DNA of 64,000 bases from Candidatus Poribacteria bacterium (GCA_022826805.1 JAJDUH010000041.1:16622-80621), one strand, 5' to 3'; numbered from the stretch's first letter, positions 1-9,055 are shown. Made by a program: numbers and translations. Notes: generated from the letters alone by a model not told the origin.

Positions 1-214
1 ACAAAAAGAACATCTACGTTCGCGTCTACAGGTACAGGTTGCTGCACAACGCCTGAATCGGTTTCTCGGTGCGTCTGTTTCTCTCATGCAGGTATTGGCA
101 CGTGCCTGTGGACATACTCATCTAAGTCAGTTTAACGCTGATGACTTGACAACTTCGGTACGCGATATTGCGTATTTAACAGGTGTTAAATATGCCGGGG
201 TTGTGCCGTTGTAA
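1..214 (+). CDS. FMN-binding glutamate synthase-like protein, C-terminal end only
   Basis: The frame is open from base 2 to a TAA at 212-214, giving about 70 residues of the end of a protein whose start lies before the window. The segment ARACGHTHLSQFN followed by ADDLTTSVRDIAYLTGVKY matches the end of the glutamate-synthase-like FMN-binding (GltB2-type) domain, where a conserved Cys-Gly-His segment precedes a short C-terminal helix. These TIM-barrel proteins carry out, or derive from, the synthase half-reaction of glutamate synthase. Only the tail is visible, so catalytic residues cannot be checked and the assignment rests on this short stretch. The next gene is on the other strand and converges with it. 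Confidence 0.6.
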   Translation, partial: QKEHLRSRLQVQVAAQRLNRFLGASVSLMQVLARACGHTHLSQFNADDLTTSVRDIAYLTGVKYAGVVPL

Positions 215-274
215 ATGCTGGCAGGGGATAAGCAGGCACGGTTAAGAAACCACGCCTGCCGAAAAGAGAGTGGA

Positions 275-1102
275 TTATAATCGAATCTGTTTGAAGGCCT
301 CGATTTGTGCGGTAATGGCACGCTCCGTTGGGAGACGTTCTGCACTTGAGGCACCGTAGAAGCCGACAACACCCTCGGTATTTTCCAAAACGTATGTCGC
401 ATCTTCCGGTTCAGCGATGGGACCCCCGTGACAAATAACAAGAATCTCCGGATTGACCCCTTTCGCTGCATCGTGGATGGCTTGCACCCGTTCAGCGGCG
501 TCCTCGAGTGTGAGAGCGGTTTGCGCACCGATAGAACCTTTTGTTGTTAATCCCATGTGTGCGACGAGAATATCTGCCCCCGCATCTGCCATCTGTTCCG
601 CTTCGGTTTCGTTGAAGGCGTAAGGTGTGGTGAGCATACCCATCTGACTCGCTGTCCGGATCATCTCCACTTCAGGTCCATATCCCATATCGGTCTCCTC
701 AAGCAGTTGACGAAATGTTCCATCAATCAGACCCACCGTTGGGAAGTTCTGAACCCCGGAGAAGCCAACAGCGTCTACCTGTTTTAAGAAGACATCCATC
801 AAACGAAACGGGTCAGTTCCACAGACCCCGGCAAGAACTGGCGTATCGGGAACAACGGGGAGCACTTCGCTTGCCATCTCAATAACAATCTGGTTCGCGT
901 CGCCATAAGGCATCATACCCGCGAGTGAACCTCTGCCTGCCATTCTGAATCTGCCGGAGTTATAGATAATAATCAGGTCGATACCACCGGCAGCCTCACA
1001 TTTAGCGGAGATACCTGTTCCGGCACCTGCCCCAATGATAGGTTTACCTGCGTCGATGTTGCTGCGCAGTTGTGCTAAAATTTCTTCGCGTCCGAATTTC
1101 AT
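275..1102 (-). CDS. Phosphoenolpyruvate hydrolase-family TIM-barrel protein
   Basis: A 275-residue protein with the sequence pattern of the PEP_hydrolase (TIM-barrel) family, also found as the C-terminal part of some sigma-54 activator-like proteins. Recognisable segments are [14 protein letters not shown] near residue 20, the [17 protein letters not shown] strand-loop near 42-60, GVCGTDPF near 92 and [10 protein letters not shown] near 222. The family belongs to the PEP mutase/isocitrate lyase-like barrel superfamily; the true substrate of free-standing members is not firmly established. It is cytoplasmic, with no signal peptide. The ATG at 1102 has an AAGGA about ten bases upstream and a promoter-like pair lies further upstream. 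It is transcribed alone, convergent with the partial gene at the left edge. Confidence 0.75.
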   Translation of the reverse strand: MKFGREEILAQLRSNIDAGKPIIGAGAGTGISAKCEAAGGIDLIIIYNSGRFRMAGRGSLAGMMPYGDANQIVIEMASEVLPVVPDTPVLAGVCGTDPFRLMDVFLKQVDAVGFSGVQNFPTVGLIDGTFRQLLEETDMGYGPEVEMIRTASQMGMLTTPYAFNETEAEQMADAGADILVAHMGLTTKGSIGAQTALTLEDAAERVQAIHDAAKGVNPEILVICHGGPIAEPEDATYVLENTEGVVGFYGASSAERLPTERAITAQIEAFKQIRL

Positions 1103-1150
1103 TAGTAGTCAATTCCTTGTGTATCATGGTTGAATGTAATATACTATACG

Positions 1151-1179
1151 ATTATAGCAGAATATTGGGTTTTGTGTAA
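1151..1179 (-). promoter_or_regulatory. Sigma70-type promoter for the TIM-barrel gene
   Basis: Reading the minus strand, TTACAC and TATAAT are separated by 17 bases, about 50 bases before the ATG of the PEP-hydrolase-family gene. The -10 is perfect and the -35 matches four of six bases. Confidence 0.45.
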
Positions 1180-1233
1180 TATTTTAAACTTTCTTCGTTT
1201 TCCGTAAGGAAATGCCTTTAGGAAGGAACACTC

Positions 1234-2403
1234 ATGAATCCCCAGCGTTTTTGGCACAGTTTACAAATCATAGAATATAAACTACCCACAAGATGCGTTT
1301 TAGTAGGCATTTTTGTTCTGTTTACAGGGATCTTTTGCTTTTCTACGGAGGCTTATATAGAAGGTCCTTGGCTGTGGATGATTGCCAGTGGAGCAGATAT
1401 AGATAACGATCAGTTGGCTGTTGCGAGTGACGGAAAGGTTACTGAAAACCTCGTTGCTGCGTATGGGGTAAACGAGGGGGATGCCATGGGACACTTGCGG
1501 TGGACACGCGGGCGGATACTTCCTACAGTCACTTGCATACTCCAATGGTGCTATTCCAACAACGTGACCGATGTTGTCACTAAGATTGGTTTGAACAGAA
1601 ATAAATGGATAGATAACCATTCGGCGTATGCCTTGATTAACATCCGTTCACCGCGCGAGCAGCGGAATGTTTTAATGGGTGTAGGCAGCGATGATTCTGT
1701 AAAAATCTGGCTCAATGGGGAAGTTGTTCACGTCAATCAGGTAAACAGAAGGACTAAAGGCATTCAAGATCGGTTCCGCGTCAATCTGAAAACTGGAACG
1801 AACTTTCTGCTTGTTAAGGTGACCGATGTTTTCTGGAATTGGGGAATGTTTTTTGACATCTATCTGGATGCGGAGGACTATACTGCAACACTTCCTACCC
1901 GGATTCAACAGGTTTCTCTTGCTCAGCATATATTTGAAAAATATAGAACAATACTTCAACAATCCGATATCCAAAGAGTCCTGCCTACTGTCCTCGACAG
2001 GTTCCAGGATCCAGAGGTTCAACAATTCCTAACGCCATTTACGATAGAAACCGTTGTTAAAAATCCAGATCTGCTCAGCGGATTTGGCGTAAGTGAAGAT
2101 ACCATAACATTTGTCAAAGGGAGTGCCAGTATCAGAACCATGTTCAACGATCCAGATTTTCAAACGCTGCTGCAAAATCCTGATGCTTTTTCAGAATTCT
2201 CGATGCTTGTTACCGAATCGGCACCCGAACGATTGGCAAACCCTGCAGATGTTGACAACAACGGCAGGGTAAACGTTCAAGACCTCACGTTTGTTGCGAC
2301 ACATTTAGGAGAGGTCGGACAGAGTCCTGCAGATGTCAATAGCGACGGGATTGTTGATATTCGTGATCTCGTCTTGGTAGCGAATGCAATGCAAGAGGTA
2401 TAA
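1234..2403 (+). CDS. Exported protein with C-terminal dockerin-like repeats
   Basis: A 389-residue protein preceded by a strong ribosome site (GGAAGGA at 1221-1227). Residues about 20-40 (RCVLVGIFVLFTGIFCF) form a signal peptide or anchor. The middle, about 45-215, resembles a beta-sandwich module typical of this kind of bacterium, including GVGSDDSVKIWLNGEVVH followed by an LLVKV strand; it looks like a PA14/galactose-binding-like sensor or binding domain. Residues about 340-385 hold two dockerin-type EF-hand-like repeats, DVDNNGRVNVQDLTFVATHL and DVNSDGIVDIRDLVLVANAM, which bind calcium in dockerins. No catalytic motif is recognised. It is probably a cell-surface binding or structural protein. 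No cohesin was seen nearby, so a cellulosome role is not implied. Confidence 0.7.
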   Translation: MNPQRFWHSLQIIEYKLPTRCVLVGIFVLFTGIFCFSTEAYIEGPWLWMIASGADIDNDQLAVASDGKVTENLVAAYGVNEGDAMGHLRWTRGRILPTVTCILQWCYSNNVTDVVTKIGLNRNKWIDNHSAYALINIRSPREQRNVLMGVGSDDSVKIWLNGEVVHVNQVNRRTKGIQDRFRVNLKTGTNFLLVKVTDVFWNWGMFFDIYLDAEDYTATLPTRIQQVSLAQHIFEKYRTILQQSDIQRVLPTVLDRFQDPEVQQFLTPFTIETVVKNPDLLSGFGVSEDTITFVKGSASIRTMFNDPDFQTLLQNPDAFSEFSMLVTESAPERLANPADVDNNGRVNVQDLTFVATHLGEVGQSPADVNSDGIVDIRDLVLVANAMQEV

Positions 2404-2452
2404 GTAATTCTAAAATCTACCATAAATACCCTTGACTGTGTGTTTGAATTAT

Positions 2453-2481
2453 TTGACATCTTACATAAGATTCGGTATACT
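2453..2481 (+). promoter_or_regulatory. Strong sigma70-type promoter
   Basis: TTGACA at 2453-2458 and TATACT at 2476-2481 are separated by exactly 17 bases. The expected transcription start near 2488 leaves a leader of about 40 bases before the TTG start of the protease gene. Confidence 0.7.
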
Positions 2482-2525
2482 ATGGGCAAAATTTCACGTA
2501 ATCTCCAGATCAGAAAGGAAAAAAA

Positions 2526-4289
2526 TTGTATAAGAAACTTCTTTTCTTCGCTTTCGTAACGGCAATCCTAACTTTAGCACAATTCGCAGCAGCGGACTAC
2601 ACCCTTATCAACGGCACGCCGGAGACTGTATGGGCAGCATACTCCAGATGGCTACCTGCTAACGGCAATTGGCCGGCGGGCTGGCGAACACAAGGTTGGT
2701 ATAAAATTGAGCCCGGCCAGGATAAAGTTTTGAAAGTTCCACAGCATGAGGATTGGGTATATATCCGAGTAATAAACACCAATGGTGAAGTTAAACCGCC
2801 CGACCATGCAACGGGCCCTTATCCATTTTGGATACATCGGTCAAAGCCATTTACGACTGTAGAAACAAATGACGGTGCTCTTTTAAAGAGCAATCTTGGC
2901 AGATTGAGTTTAGAGACATCTGAGTTTTATCAATACCGTAATGGAGGTTCACACACGATTGTTCAAGATCTTCCCGCACGCCAAATCTATAATCAGGCGA
3001 TTAATTCTGTGATATGGATACACACAGGGGATGGTCTTGGGAGCGGTGTTTTGATTGATAAACAACGCCGACTTGCTGTCACCAATGAACATGTCACAGC
3101 CGCTGCTGAAACTGTAGGTGTGGTTTTTCCGTATAGACATAACGGACAAATACAGCGGAACAGAGATTTCTATTTGGAGGACAATTTTGAACATCTCTAT
3201 AACATGGGTTACATTACTGAGGCACAAGTTATTGCAAAAAATGTTAGAAACGACTTAGCAATAATTCGACTTAACCGATTGCCTCTGACAGCCTACGAAA
3301 TTAAACACGACTTCAACAGGAACGTTGAGGATAGCATGAGGCAGGGCGATAAGGTTCACATCTTAGGAAATCCTGATAACCGATTATGGAATTGGACCAC
3401 GGGAGATTTTACACAACCTAAGGGAGCTTGCTTACCAAGTGGAGGTGCTTGCTTAGTTCTAGAAAGCGATATACATGGGGGCAATAGTGGAGGACCGGTA
3501 CTTAACGGCCAAGGTATGCTTGTAGGTATCATTACCGCGACAGATAATGAAACTGCAGGATTCGCAGCTCCTTCAAGAAACATAAGAGACTTGCTGAATA
3601 CTCTTCCCGCTAATTTGGGTACCATGCCGCCTCCCCAACGGACATACCCGAAACGGGTATTCAAGATTAGAAACAACACTGGGGTTACTGTGCCTTATGA
3701 AATTAAGTGGTCAAGTACCAATGATTGGCAACCAAATTCGCTTGAGACAGGTTTTATCAGGACGCATCCGTCGAGCGGACAGAATATTCCTTCAGATTAT
3801 CCTCAGATCCGATTTGATCATATTGCCGGTGACCAACAGGTAACTTACCGTACTTACAAATTAGACACCGCGCTATTTCGAGAGGGAAACAACAATCATG
3901 TCCCTACTTACTTCTTTAGATACAACCGTTGGGGAGATAGACTGGATCTTGTCCGGGACATAAATGCAGCTCCTTCCCTGTCAAAGGCCGTTCCAAAAGA
4001 GACAGAGCTCCTATCTAACTACCCAAATCCGTTCAACCCTGAAACATGGATCCCCTATCAACTCTCCAAATCTGCTGAGGTTACAGTGAATATCCACGCA
4101 GCCGACGGACGCTTAATTCGCACCTTGGCATTAGGACATCAACCCGCAGGTGTCTATCAAAGTAAAAGCCGTGCTGCGTATTGGGATGGTAAAAATAAAG
4201 TCGGGGAACCCGTCGCGAGTGGTGTCTATTTCTATACACTCAAAGCCGGTGATTTCACTGCAACGCGGAAGATGTTGATACGGAAGTAG
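2526..4289 (+). CDS. Secreted trypsin-like serine protease with C-terminal sorting domain
   Basis: A 587-residue protein with a TTG start, chosen because it directly follows an AAGGA ribosome site and begins a clear signal peptide (YKKLLFFAFVTAILTLAQFAAA). Residues about 24-85 resemble a DUF1036-like domain (GWYKIEPGQ). A chymotrypsin-fold protease follows, with likely catalytic triad His189 (TNEHV), Asp243 (RNDLAIIRL) and Ser321 (GGNSGGPVLNG). A second beta-rich region spans about 375-480. The last 93 residues, starting at LLSNYPNPFNPETWIPY, are the FlgD-like/type IX-like sorting module, ending in a strand of the form SGVYFYTLKAG...RKMLIRK. Family knowledge: such tails direct export to the cell surface. 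The same tail occurs on the sulfatase at 37681-39792. Confidence 0.85.
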   Translation: MYKKLLFFAFVTAILTLAQFAAADYTLINGTPETVWAAYSRWLPANGNWPAGWRTQGWYKIEPGQDKVLKVPQHEDWVYIRVINTNGEVKPPDHATGPYPFWIHRSKPFTTVETNDGALLKSNLGRLSLETSEFYQYRNGGSHTIVQDLPARQIYNQAINSVIWIHTGDGLGSGVLIDKQRRLAVTNEHVTAAAETVGVVFPYRHNGQIQRNRDFYLEDNFEHLYNMGYITEAQVIAKNVRNDLAIIRLNRLPLTAYEIKHDFNRNVEDSMRQGDKVHILGNPDNRLWNWTTGDFTQPKGACLPSGGACLVLESDIHGGNSGGPVLNGQGMLVGIITATDNETAGFAAPSRNIRDLLNTLPANLGTMPPPQRTYPKRVFKIRNNTGVTVPYEIKWSSTNDWQPNSLETGFIRTHPSSGQNIPSDYPQIRFDHIAGDQQVTYRTYKLDTALFREGNNNHVPTYFFRYNRWGDRLDLVRDINAAPSLSKAVPKETELLSNYPNPFNPETWIPYQLSKSAEVTVNIHAADGRLIRTLALGHQPAGVYQSKSRAAYWDGKNKVGEPVASGVYFYTLKAGDFTATRKMLIRK

Positions 4290-4354
4290 TGATTGGTTGT
4301 TGGTTGTCGATTATCAAACATATTGTAGGGCGGGATCCCTGTGCACACCCCTAC
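4290..4354. repeat. Heptad repeat remnant and GTAGGG hairpin
   Basis: The spacer after the protease gene starts with degenerate GTTGTYG-type heptads (4293-4318) like those found in several other spacers of this window, followed by an inverted repeat with arms GTAGGG (4325-4330) and CCCTAC (4349-4354). It may act as a weak terminator, but there is no T-run. Confidence 0.4.
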
Positions 4355-4389
4355 ATTACCCCTGAATTACTTAGGAGGGACCATCTAAA

Positions 4390-4620
4390 ATGAAAAATAC
4401 CGAACTTACCAACACCGAGGAAATTAGCGAAGTCGTTAAGGAAGTTCGCGAAATGCGTCAGAAGCTCCTTACGGAATTTGGGAATGATCGAAGCCGATTG
4501 TACGCACACTTCCGAGAAGTTGAAGAAGAATTACGGAAGTCAGGGAAGTACAAGTTTGCTGATCCTCCTGAAGAGAAACCGAAACCTACAGCATCAACTC
4601 ACGGTGAAGCCGCGGATTAA
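4390..4620 (+). CDS. Small helical protein of unknown function
   Basis: A 76-residue acidic, probably helical protein. The start is supported by a strong AGGAGGG about ten bases before the ATG. The sequence has a charged amphipathic helix (EEISEVVKEVREMRQKLLTEF), then a second helix and a disordered Pro/Glu tail (EEKPKPTAS). Short proteins with this architecture are common near toxin-antitoxin or mobile regions in related bacteria, but no partner gene is seen here, so no function is assigned. It converges with the gene at 4638, with 17 bases between the stop codons. Confidence 0.55.
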   Translation: MKNTELTNTEEISEVVKEVREMRQKLLTEFGNDRSRLYAHFREVEEELRKSGKYKFADPPEEKPKPTASTHGEAAD

Positions 4621-4637
4621 GGAAACCGCAAAGTCAA

Positions 4638-5813
4638 TCAACGCCGCGCATGCTGCGATTCCGTAGGCGCCCTGTATTTAACATCAAGATGTGGCGTCTC
4701 TAAACGGACATGCCCCTGAATGCGTGAGGTCAAACAACTCTCCAATGCCCCGCTCACTATCAATGTCCGCTCCGCCGGGTACGGTGCGATACCCGTTTCA
4801 AAAAGTTCTTCAATCTTGGCGATAAGACACGCAGAATAGGTGACATTCGGAGTTGGTGTTAGAAAAAACTGTGTTGACACCGGCACCTGTTCGTCCTTCA
4901 GTTGTGCAGCGAAGCAGTAATCTCGCACAGCACCGTTAAGCATCAGCAAGGTCGCCCGCAAGCCGTCGTTATATTCAATGAAATAGACAGATGGGTTCTC
5001 GACAAGTCGCTGAAGTTCACCAGTGCCAAGCAAATCCTGCGTTCTACCATCTTCAACCGTCAAGCCGCACGGTGTATCACTGCGAGAGAGCGCAGCTTCT
5101 AAAAGCGTATGCGACCAACGTCCTTCTTCGCCAGCTTGCCAAACGGCATCACCATCGATGAGTTGCACGGCAGCGACCCCCGTTTCGCCACCTTTTCGGC
5201 GTTCTATCATGCACTGCATCGCCTCCAAGGCATGATAATCCATCGGATCCGAACCGCCAACCCCTACCATGAGTGCCTCTTCTATTTCACACGCCAACGG
5301 CAGTTCGACATCTGGCAATCGCCATGTGACAGGTAACGATGAACCTGCCAAAACCCCAAAACCGAGACGATGTCCGTCGTCCACCATCTCTTTTGCTTTC
5401 TCGAAACTATAGGAGAGATGTTTGTCGTTATAGATAGGCACAGCACGACCGTCTGCCTCAAAAACTTTGACGCATTCCTTGAAAAATTCGTACCGTGGGT
5501 AAAGCACTTGGTTTTTCTCATTGTGTGGATAATCGCCGTGTTCCCCGATGAGAAGGACGGCATCTACAGCGAGTTCGTCGCTACCACAACGGAGGGCTTC
5601 AGCAATAGTAGGATAGACGGAGAAACCGAATTCTCTGGCACGGTCAAGGCTCTGATCACCTTCTGGTTTCTGATCGACAAACAGTGAGACGACCTTCATA
5701 TTCGGACGATGCCATCTACCCTCGGTCGGGTAACCGACGAGAAACCGATCGGCGAAGTGCTGTGCATGTGATAGGTAACGATAGATAGTAGCGATAACAG
5801 CAATCCGTTTCAT
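4638..5813 (-). CDS. Conserved protein of unknown function, tandem paralogue B
   Basis: The ATG at 5813 is preferred over the earlier in-frame ATG at 5861 because a GGAGG lies about ten bases before it and it avoids overlap with the upstream gene, leaving only 4 bases between them. The 391-residue product begins MKRIAVIATIYRYLSHAQH, a Rossmann-like first strand. Conserved segments are VYPTIAEAL, VLLIGEHGDYPHNEK, LYPRYEFFKE, YNDKHLSYSFEKA and GSSLPVTWR. The family is widespread in Poribacteria, Planctomycetes and Acidobacteria-like genomes and is usually left unnamed or loosely called oxidoreductase; the GxGxxG of a standard dehydrogenase is not evident. It is clearly homologous over its full length to the neighbouring 5818-7011 product, so the pair arose by duplication. 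Confidence 0.75.
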   Translation of the reverse strand: MKRIAVIATIYRYLSHAQHFADRFLVGYPTEGRWHRPNMKVVSLFVDQKPEGDQSLDRAREFGFSVYPTIAEALRCGSDELAVDAVLLIGEHGDYPHNEKNQVLYPRYEFFKECVKVFEADGRAVPIYNDKHLSYSFEKAKEMVDDGHRLGFGVLAGSSLPVTWRLPDVELPLACEIEEALMVGVGGSDPMDYHALEAMQCMIERRKGGETGVAAVQLIDGDAVWQAGEEGRWSHTLLEAALSRSDTPCGLTVEDGRTQDLLGTGELQRLVENPSVYFIEYNDGLRATLLMLNGAVRDYCFAAQLKDEQVPVSTQFFLTPTPNVTYSACLIAKIEELFETGIAPYPAERTLIVSGALESCLTSRIQGHVRLETPHLDVKYRAPTESQHARR

Positions 5814-5817
5814 AGCT

Positions 5818-7011
5818 TCATGTCCTCCAGAAGGTTGATTTCTCAGTGGCTTGATATGCAATGTCTAAATGTGGTGTTTCCTGTTGTGTGCCTTCAGCAA
5901 AAAGGCTATCAACGCCTGCCGCAACCAGTCCTGTCGTCAATAAGGTACGTTCGACCGGATAAGTCGCCTCGCCTGTCAAAAACATCTTCTCGATATTGTT
6001 AACCAGCGGTGAGAAGAAATTTGCCAACGTCGTCCGCGCAGGCGGCATCGGAAGATACATCTGTGTTGAAAGAATTTCGTCGTCCGATCCGATGTAAGCA
6101 GCGAAGTTGAAGTCCTGGACCAATCCGTTCATCAGGATCATTGTAGATTTCAATCCATCGTTGTGCTCATATTGATAGGCTATCGGGTCTTGGACAATCT
6201 CCTTCAACTCGTCAAGATTTGGAAACGGATTGTTAAACCCAAGACGTGACGGCGTGAGCGTATGGCTCCGACAAAGAGCAGTTTCAAAGAGTTCACGAGA
6301 CCAGCGTTCAGCGTGGTGTGCCTCCCAGAACGCATCGCCGCGATATGCCTGCAGCCATTTGACCCCGCTTTCACCGCCTTCTCGCCGTTCTACCATACAC
6401 TGCAAGGTCTCCAGCGCGTGGAAATCGTAACTATCCACGCCACCGTAACCGACGCATACAGCTTCAGAGACCGATACCCCAAGCGGCATATCAATTGACG
6501 GAGTGCGCCACGTAACAGGGAGCGAAGATCCTGCCATAAATGCGAAGTCCATGTTTTGAGAGGTATCGTACATCTCGCGCGCCCACTCCCAGTTCCATGA
6601 GAGATGTTTGTCGTTAAATGCTGCCACACCGCGTCCGCTTTTTTCAAAAACCTCAGCCATCTGCTTGAAGTGTTCATAGCGCGGATAGAGGCGTTGTCCC
6701 TTTTCGTTGGTCGGGTATTCGCCGTGTTCGCCGACGAGTAAAACACCGTCAACAGCCAATTCCTCGCCGCCGAGGGTGAGTGCTTCCGCGATTGTCGGGT
6801 ACCCTTTCACTGAGGGGAAACGCGCTAACCGTTCTCGGCTGAGGTCGTTGTCTTTAACCTGCTCGACGTAGAGAGAGACCAAATCCATCGGTGGATAGTG
6901 GTGTCGGCTATTCCATCCGTAACCTTCCAAGAATCGGTCGACAATATGCTGCGCGTGCGAGTATTTGTGGTAAATCGTCGCAATCGCAGCGATTTTAGGG
7001 CGTTTTTCCAT
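5818..7011 (-). CDS. Conserved protein of unknown function, tandem paralogue A
   Basis: A 397-residue paralogue of the downstream gene product, sharing the order AAIATIYHKYSHAQHIVDRF, GYPTIAEALTLGGEEL, LLVGEHGEYPTNEKGQ, LYPRYEHFKQ, FNDKHLSWNWEWA and MAGSSLPVTWR. The conserved Glu-His-Gly-Glu-Tyr-Pro and Asn-Asp-Lys-His-Leu-Ser clusters are candidates for a metal or active site; that is inference. There is no signal peptide, so it is cytoplasmic. It lies 14 bases after the small exported protein gene 7026-7520 and 4 bases before its paralogue, so the three genes probably form one operon. The enzyme activity is not known to me. Confidence 0.75.
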   Translation of the reverse strand: MEKRPKIAAIATIYHKYSHAQHIVDRFLEGYGWNSRHHYPPMDLVSLYVEQVKDNDLSRERLARFPSVKGYPTIAEALTLGGEELAVDGVLLVGEHGEYPTNEKGQRLYPRYEHFKQMAEVFEKSGRGVAAFNDKHLSWNWEWAREMYDTSQNMDFAFMAGSSLPVTWRTPSIDMPLGVSVSEAVCVGYGGVDSYDFHALETLQCMVERREGGESGVKWLQAYRGDAFWEAHHAERWSRELFETALCRSHTLTPSRLGFNNPFPNLDELKEIVQDPIAYQYEHNDGLKSTMILMNGLVQDFNFAAYIGSDDEILSTQMYLPMPPARTTLANFFSPLVNNIEKMFLTGEATYPVERTLLTTGLVAAGVDSLFAEGTQQETPHLDIAYQATEKSTFWRT

Positions 7012-7025
7012 AATCGATTTCCTTT

Positions 7026-7520
7026 CTACGGCGATGGTATTGTTGAATCGACATTTAGCGGTTTCTCAATGAGCACGACTGGTGCTTGGCAACAGTCGCA
7101 GTTCCCTGGTGCAACAAAGCGGATATAGCATGTATCGCAGTAGTAGTACAGCTCATGTACAACCCCGTCCTTGATAGACGAAAACCGGGTTATCTCCAGC
7201 AATTGCGTATTGGGAAAGACGCGACCGTTAAAAATCATATCTTTCTCATGCAGTTGTTCATCAACGAAGATAGCTTCGGCTAACGATGTCCGCAGGAGGG
7301 TGTAGTATTTGCCGTCCTCTGTTTTGACACCGTAAAGATGATCATCGGTTTTGAAGCGTTCCACATTGTAGCGCGTATGCATCTCTTCCGCTAAGCATAC
7401 GATATTACCTCGGAGTTTGACCTTTTCTGGCTTTGGAGCCTCGGTTGGAGGTGTGGCTCCGCTCATAAATAGTATTAACACAATAAAGAGAGGGGATAGT
7501 CGTCGAAAATTACGCATCAT
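7026..7520 (-). CDS. Small exported protein with Cys-rich C-terminal ribbon
   Basis: Two adjacent ATGs open this 164-residue frame; the second (7517) has better spacing from the AAGGGAG ribosome site. The N-terminus LSPLFIVLILFMSGA is a signal peptide or anchor. The middle (VKLRGNIVCLAEEM ... LYGVKTEDGKYYTLLRT) looks like a small beta-barrel/OB-like domain. The C-terminus carries CDTC and then CDCC, four or five cysteines spaced like a zinc ribbon or a rubredoxin/haem-like knuckle. No enzymatic role is recognised. It heads the operon with the two large paralogues. Confidence 0.6.
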   Translation of the reverse strand: MMRNFRRLSPLFIVLILFMSGATPPTEAPKPEKVKLRGNIVCLAEEMHTRYNVERFKTDDHLYGVKTEDGKYYTLLRTSLAEAIFVDEQLHEKDMIFNGRVFPNTQLLEITRFSSIKDGVVHELYYYCDTCYIRFVAPGNCDCCQAPVVLIEKPLNVDSTIPSP

Positions 7521-7676
7521 TATTCTCCCTTCCTAATGATTACTTCTGGGCATTGCTTCATTGCATTCCCCAGTAATTTCTGGTAAAGTTAGTAACCTTT
7601 CATAACTTAAAGATAGTTCTCAACTTAGGCAGAGACCGTTGTGGAACGTAGTGGAACAACGTCCATATTCAATAGT

Positions 7677-8546
7677 TTAAAAAGCCCACCTATTTGGACC
7701 GGGACCCGGTTGATGCTCATCGCGAATCCGCTTAAACGCTTCGGGTGTGGTAACAACATCTTCGGGATGAACTCGGCTTCGCGCAAGAAAGCCTGCTTCC
7801 GGTTGATAACCGGTCGGTTTCGCTGCATCCTGGTAGCGTGTATCAACGCTCCACCTAACTTGGTGGCTGACATTTGGAATGGAACGGTGCGGTGTGAGAT
7901 TGGTAAGCAGGAGAACACTACCAAATTTGACAGGTACCACTACCGGCTTGATTTCAGGCAATTCATCTGACGGTATCTCAAGATAGAAGCGTCCCGGAAC
8001 ACTTTGATGTCGGAAAACGCCATCCCGGTGGGCATGTGGAATGACTTCCAGACAGCCGTTTTCAACGGTCGCATCTATCAATGGTAGCCAGATAGTAAGT
8101 TGTAACACTGAATCGCATTTAGGCTCCATATAGCCTGCGTCTTGATGCCATGGAACGAGGGTCCGGTCATGCGCAGGAAGTTTAGGACGCACTCGGTATG
8201 CTGGATGGCACATAATCTCGGGTCCGACGAGCGACTCGGCGATGTCAAGTAATTTCGGGTTGATGAGGAGGTCAAAGAGTGCTGGACCTGTGTGTGCCCC
8301 GCTGAACAGTTTCTGAAACACGGCAGGCGATTGCGCTGTAATTTTTGCCAAACGCGTGTCAAACCCTTCCTTTTTGAATTCGGAGTCAATCTCACCTTCT
8401 GCATAAAGTGCTGCTGCACCGGTATCAACAATTTCTTCAAACTCCGCAATAAGTGGATTTAGGTCGCTCGGAGCAAGGGCATCTTCAAGTAACAGATAGC
8501 CGTTTTCGTTAAAATCATGAATTTGGGAATCAGTCAATGTTTTCAT
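7677..8546 (-). CDS. Phytanoyl-CoA dioxygenase family protein
   Basis: A 289-residue Fe(II)/2-oxoglutarate oxygenase of the PhyH family. The iron facial triad is visible as His134 and Asp136 in VPWHQDAGYM and the distal His220 in NLTPHRSIP; Arg231 (QVRWSVDTRY) is the expected 2-oxoglutarate anchor. Length is normal for the family. Members hydroxylate varied small molecules and the substrate cannot be read from sequence. It follows the VOC gene by 8 bases, so the two are cotranscribed. Cytoplasmic. Confidence 0.85.
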   Translation of the reverse strand: MKTLTDSQIHDFNENGYLLLEDALAPSDLNPLIAEFEEIVDTGAAALYAEGEIDSEFKKEGFDTRLAKITAQSPAVFQKLFSGAHTGPALFDLLINPKLLDIAESLVGPEIMCHPAYRVRPKLPAHDRTLVPWHQDAGYMEPKCDSVLQLTIWLPLIDATVENGCLEVIPHAHRDGVFRHQSVPGRFYLEIPSDELPEIKPVVVPVKFGSVLLLTNLTPHRSIPNVSHQVRWSVDTRYQDAAKPTGYQPEAGFLARSRVHPEDVVTTPEAFKRIRDEHQPGPGPNRWAF

Positions 8547-8554
8547 AAGGTCTT

Positions 8555-8974
8555 TTATATTTCAACCAGTTCAATCAGGATGCCGTCTGGATCCTTCGCG
8601 CATGCAACGCCTACAGCGTCGGGCGCACTTATGGGTTCGGATAAGAATTCGACACCGTTCTGTTTTAAGTTTTCGATGGTTTGTTGAATATCGCTGACAA
8701 AAAAGGTGAGCCAGCGGACACCTGCCGAGAATTCGCCTGCCGGGGTCGGCGGCGGTGATTCGATGTCCATCAGTTTTATGAGCGTGTTACCGGCTTTAAG
8801 ACGGACCTGACGAAAACCGGTTGGCGCAAGTCCTACATCGCGCGCAAGAGCATCCGGTATTTCCAGTTCCAACACAATTTCGAGTCCCAACTTATTGTGA
8901 TAGAAGTCCAGTGATTCAGCGAAATTGCTGCAGGTAATGGCGATGTCGATAGTGGGATGCGATAAGTTTAGCAC
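8555..8974 (-). CDS. VOC (glyoxalase/bleomycin resistance) family protein
   Basis: A 139-residue protein with the paired beta-alpha-beta-beta-beta modules of the vicinal oxygen chelate fold: the first begins IDIAITCSNFAESLDFYHNKLG and the second contains RWLTFFVSDIQQTIENLKQNG and ends KDPDGILIELVEI. The family includes glyoxalases, isomerases and extradiol dioxygenases; metal ligands here are likely His6 and the terminal Glu but the reaction cannot be assigned. It is the first gene of a pair with the PhyH dioxygenase, suggesting a joint small-molecule pathway. Confidence 0.8.
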   Translation of the reverse strand: MLNLSHPTIDIAITCSNFAESLDFYHNKLGLEIVLELEIPDALARDVGLAPTGFRQVRLKAGNTLIKLMDIESPPPTPAGEFSAGVRWLTFFVSDIQQTIENLKQNGVEFLSEPISAPDAVGVACAKDPDGILIELVEI

Positions 8975-9038
8975 GAATTTTTAACCTCTATATCTGAACG
9001 GTATCTCCGCTGTCGATACCGATCTAGAATTGATTAGA

Positions 9039-9055
9039 AAACCTGCCTTAGGTTT
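9039..9055 (-). terminator. Weak hairpin terminator candidate
   Basis: AAACCT and AGGTTT form a perfect 6-pair stem with a 5-base loop, about 75 bases past the stop of the 9130-10953 gene on its own strand. On that strand TT and scattered T's follow. The 154-base spacer around it holds no ORF that I can support. Confidence 0.3.

Noticed and set aside
2204..2403. Dockerin-like repeats as evidence of a cellulosome
   Set aside because: No cohesin or scaffoldin was found; such repeats are widespread on exported proteins of this type of bacterium and occur here on two unrelated proteins.
4478..4666. A 62-residue frame overlapping the small helical protein gene
   Set aside because: It overlaps the 4390-4620 gene in another frame, has no ribosome site of its own and runs into the convergent gene.
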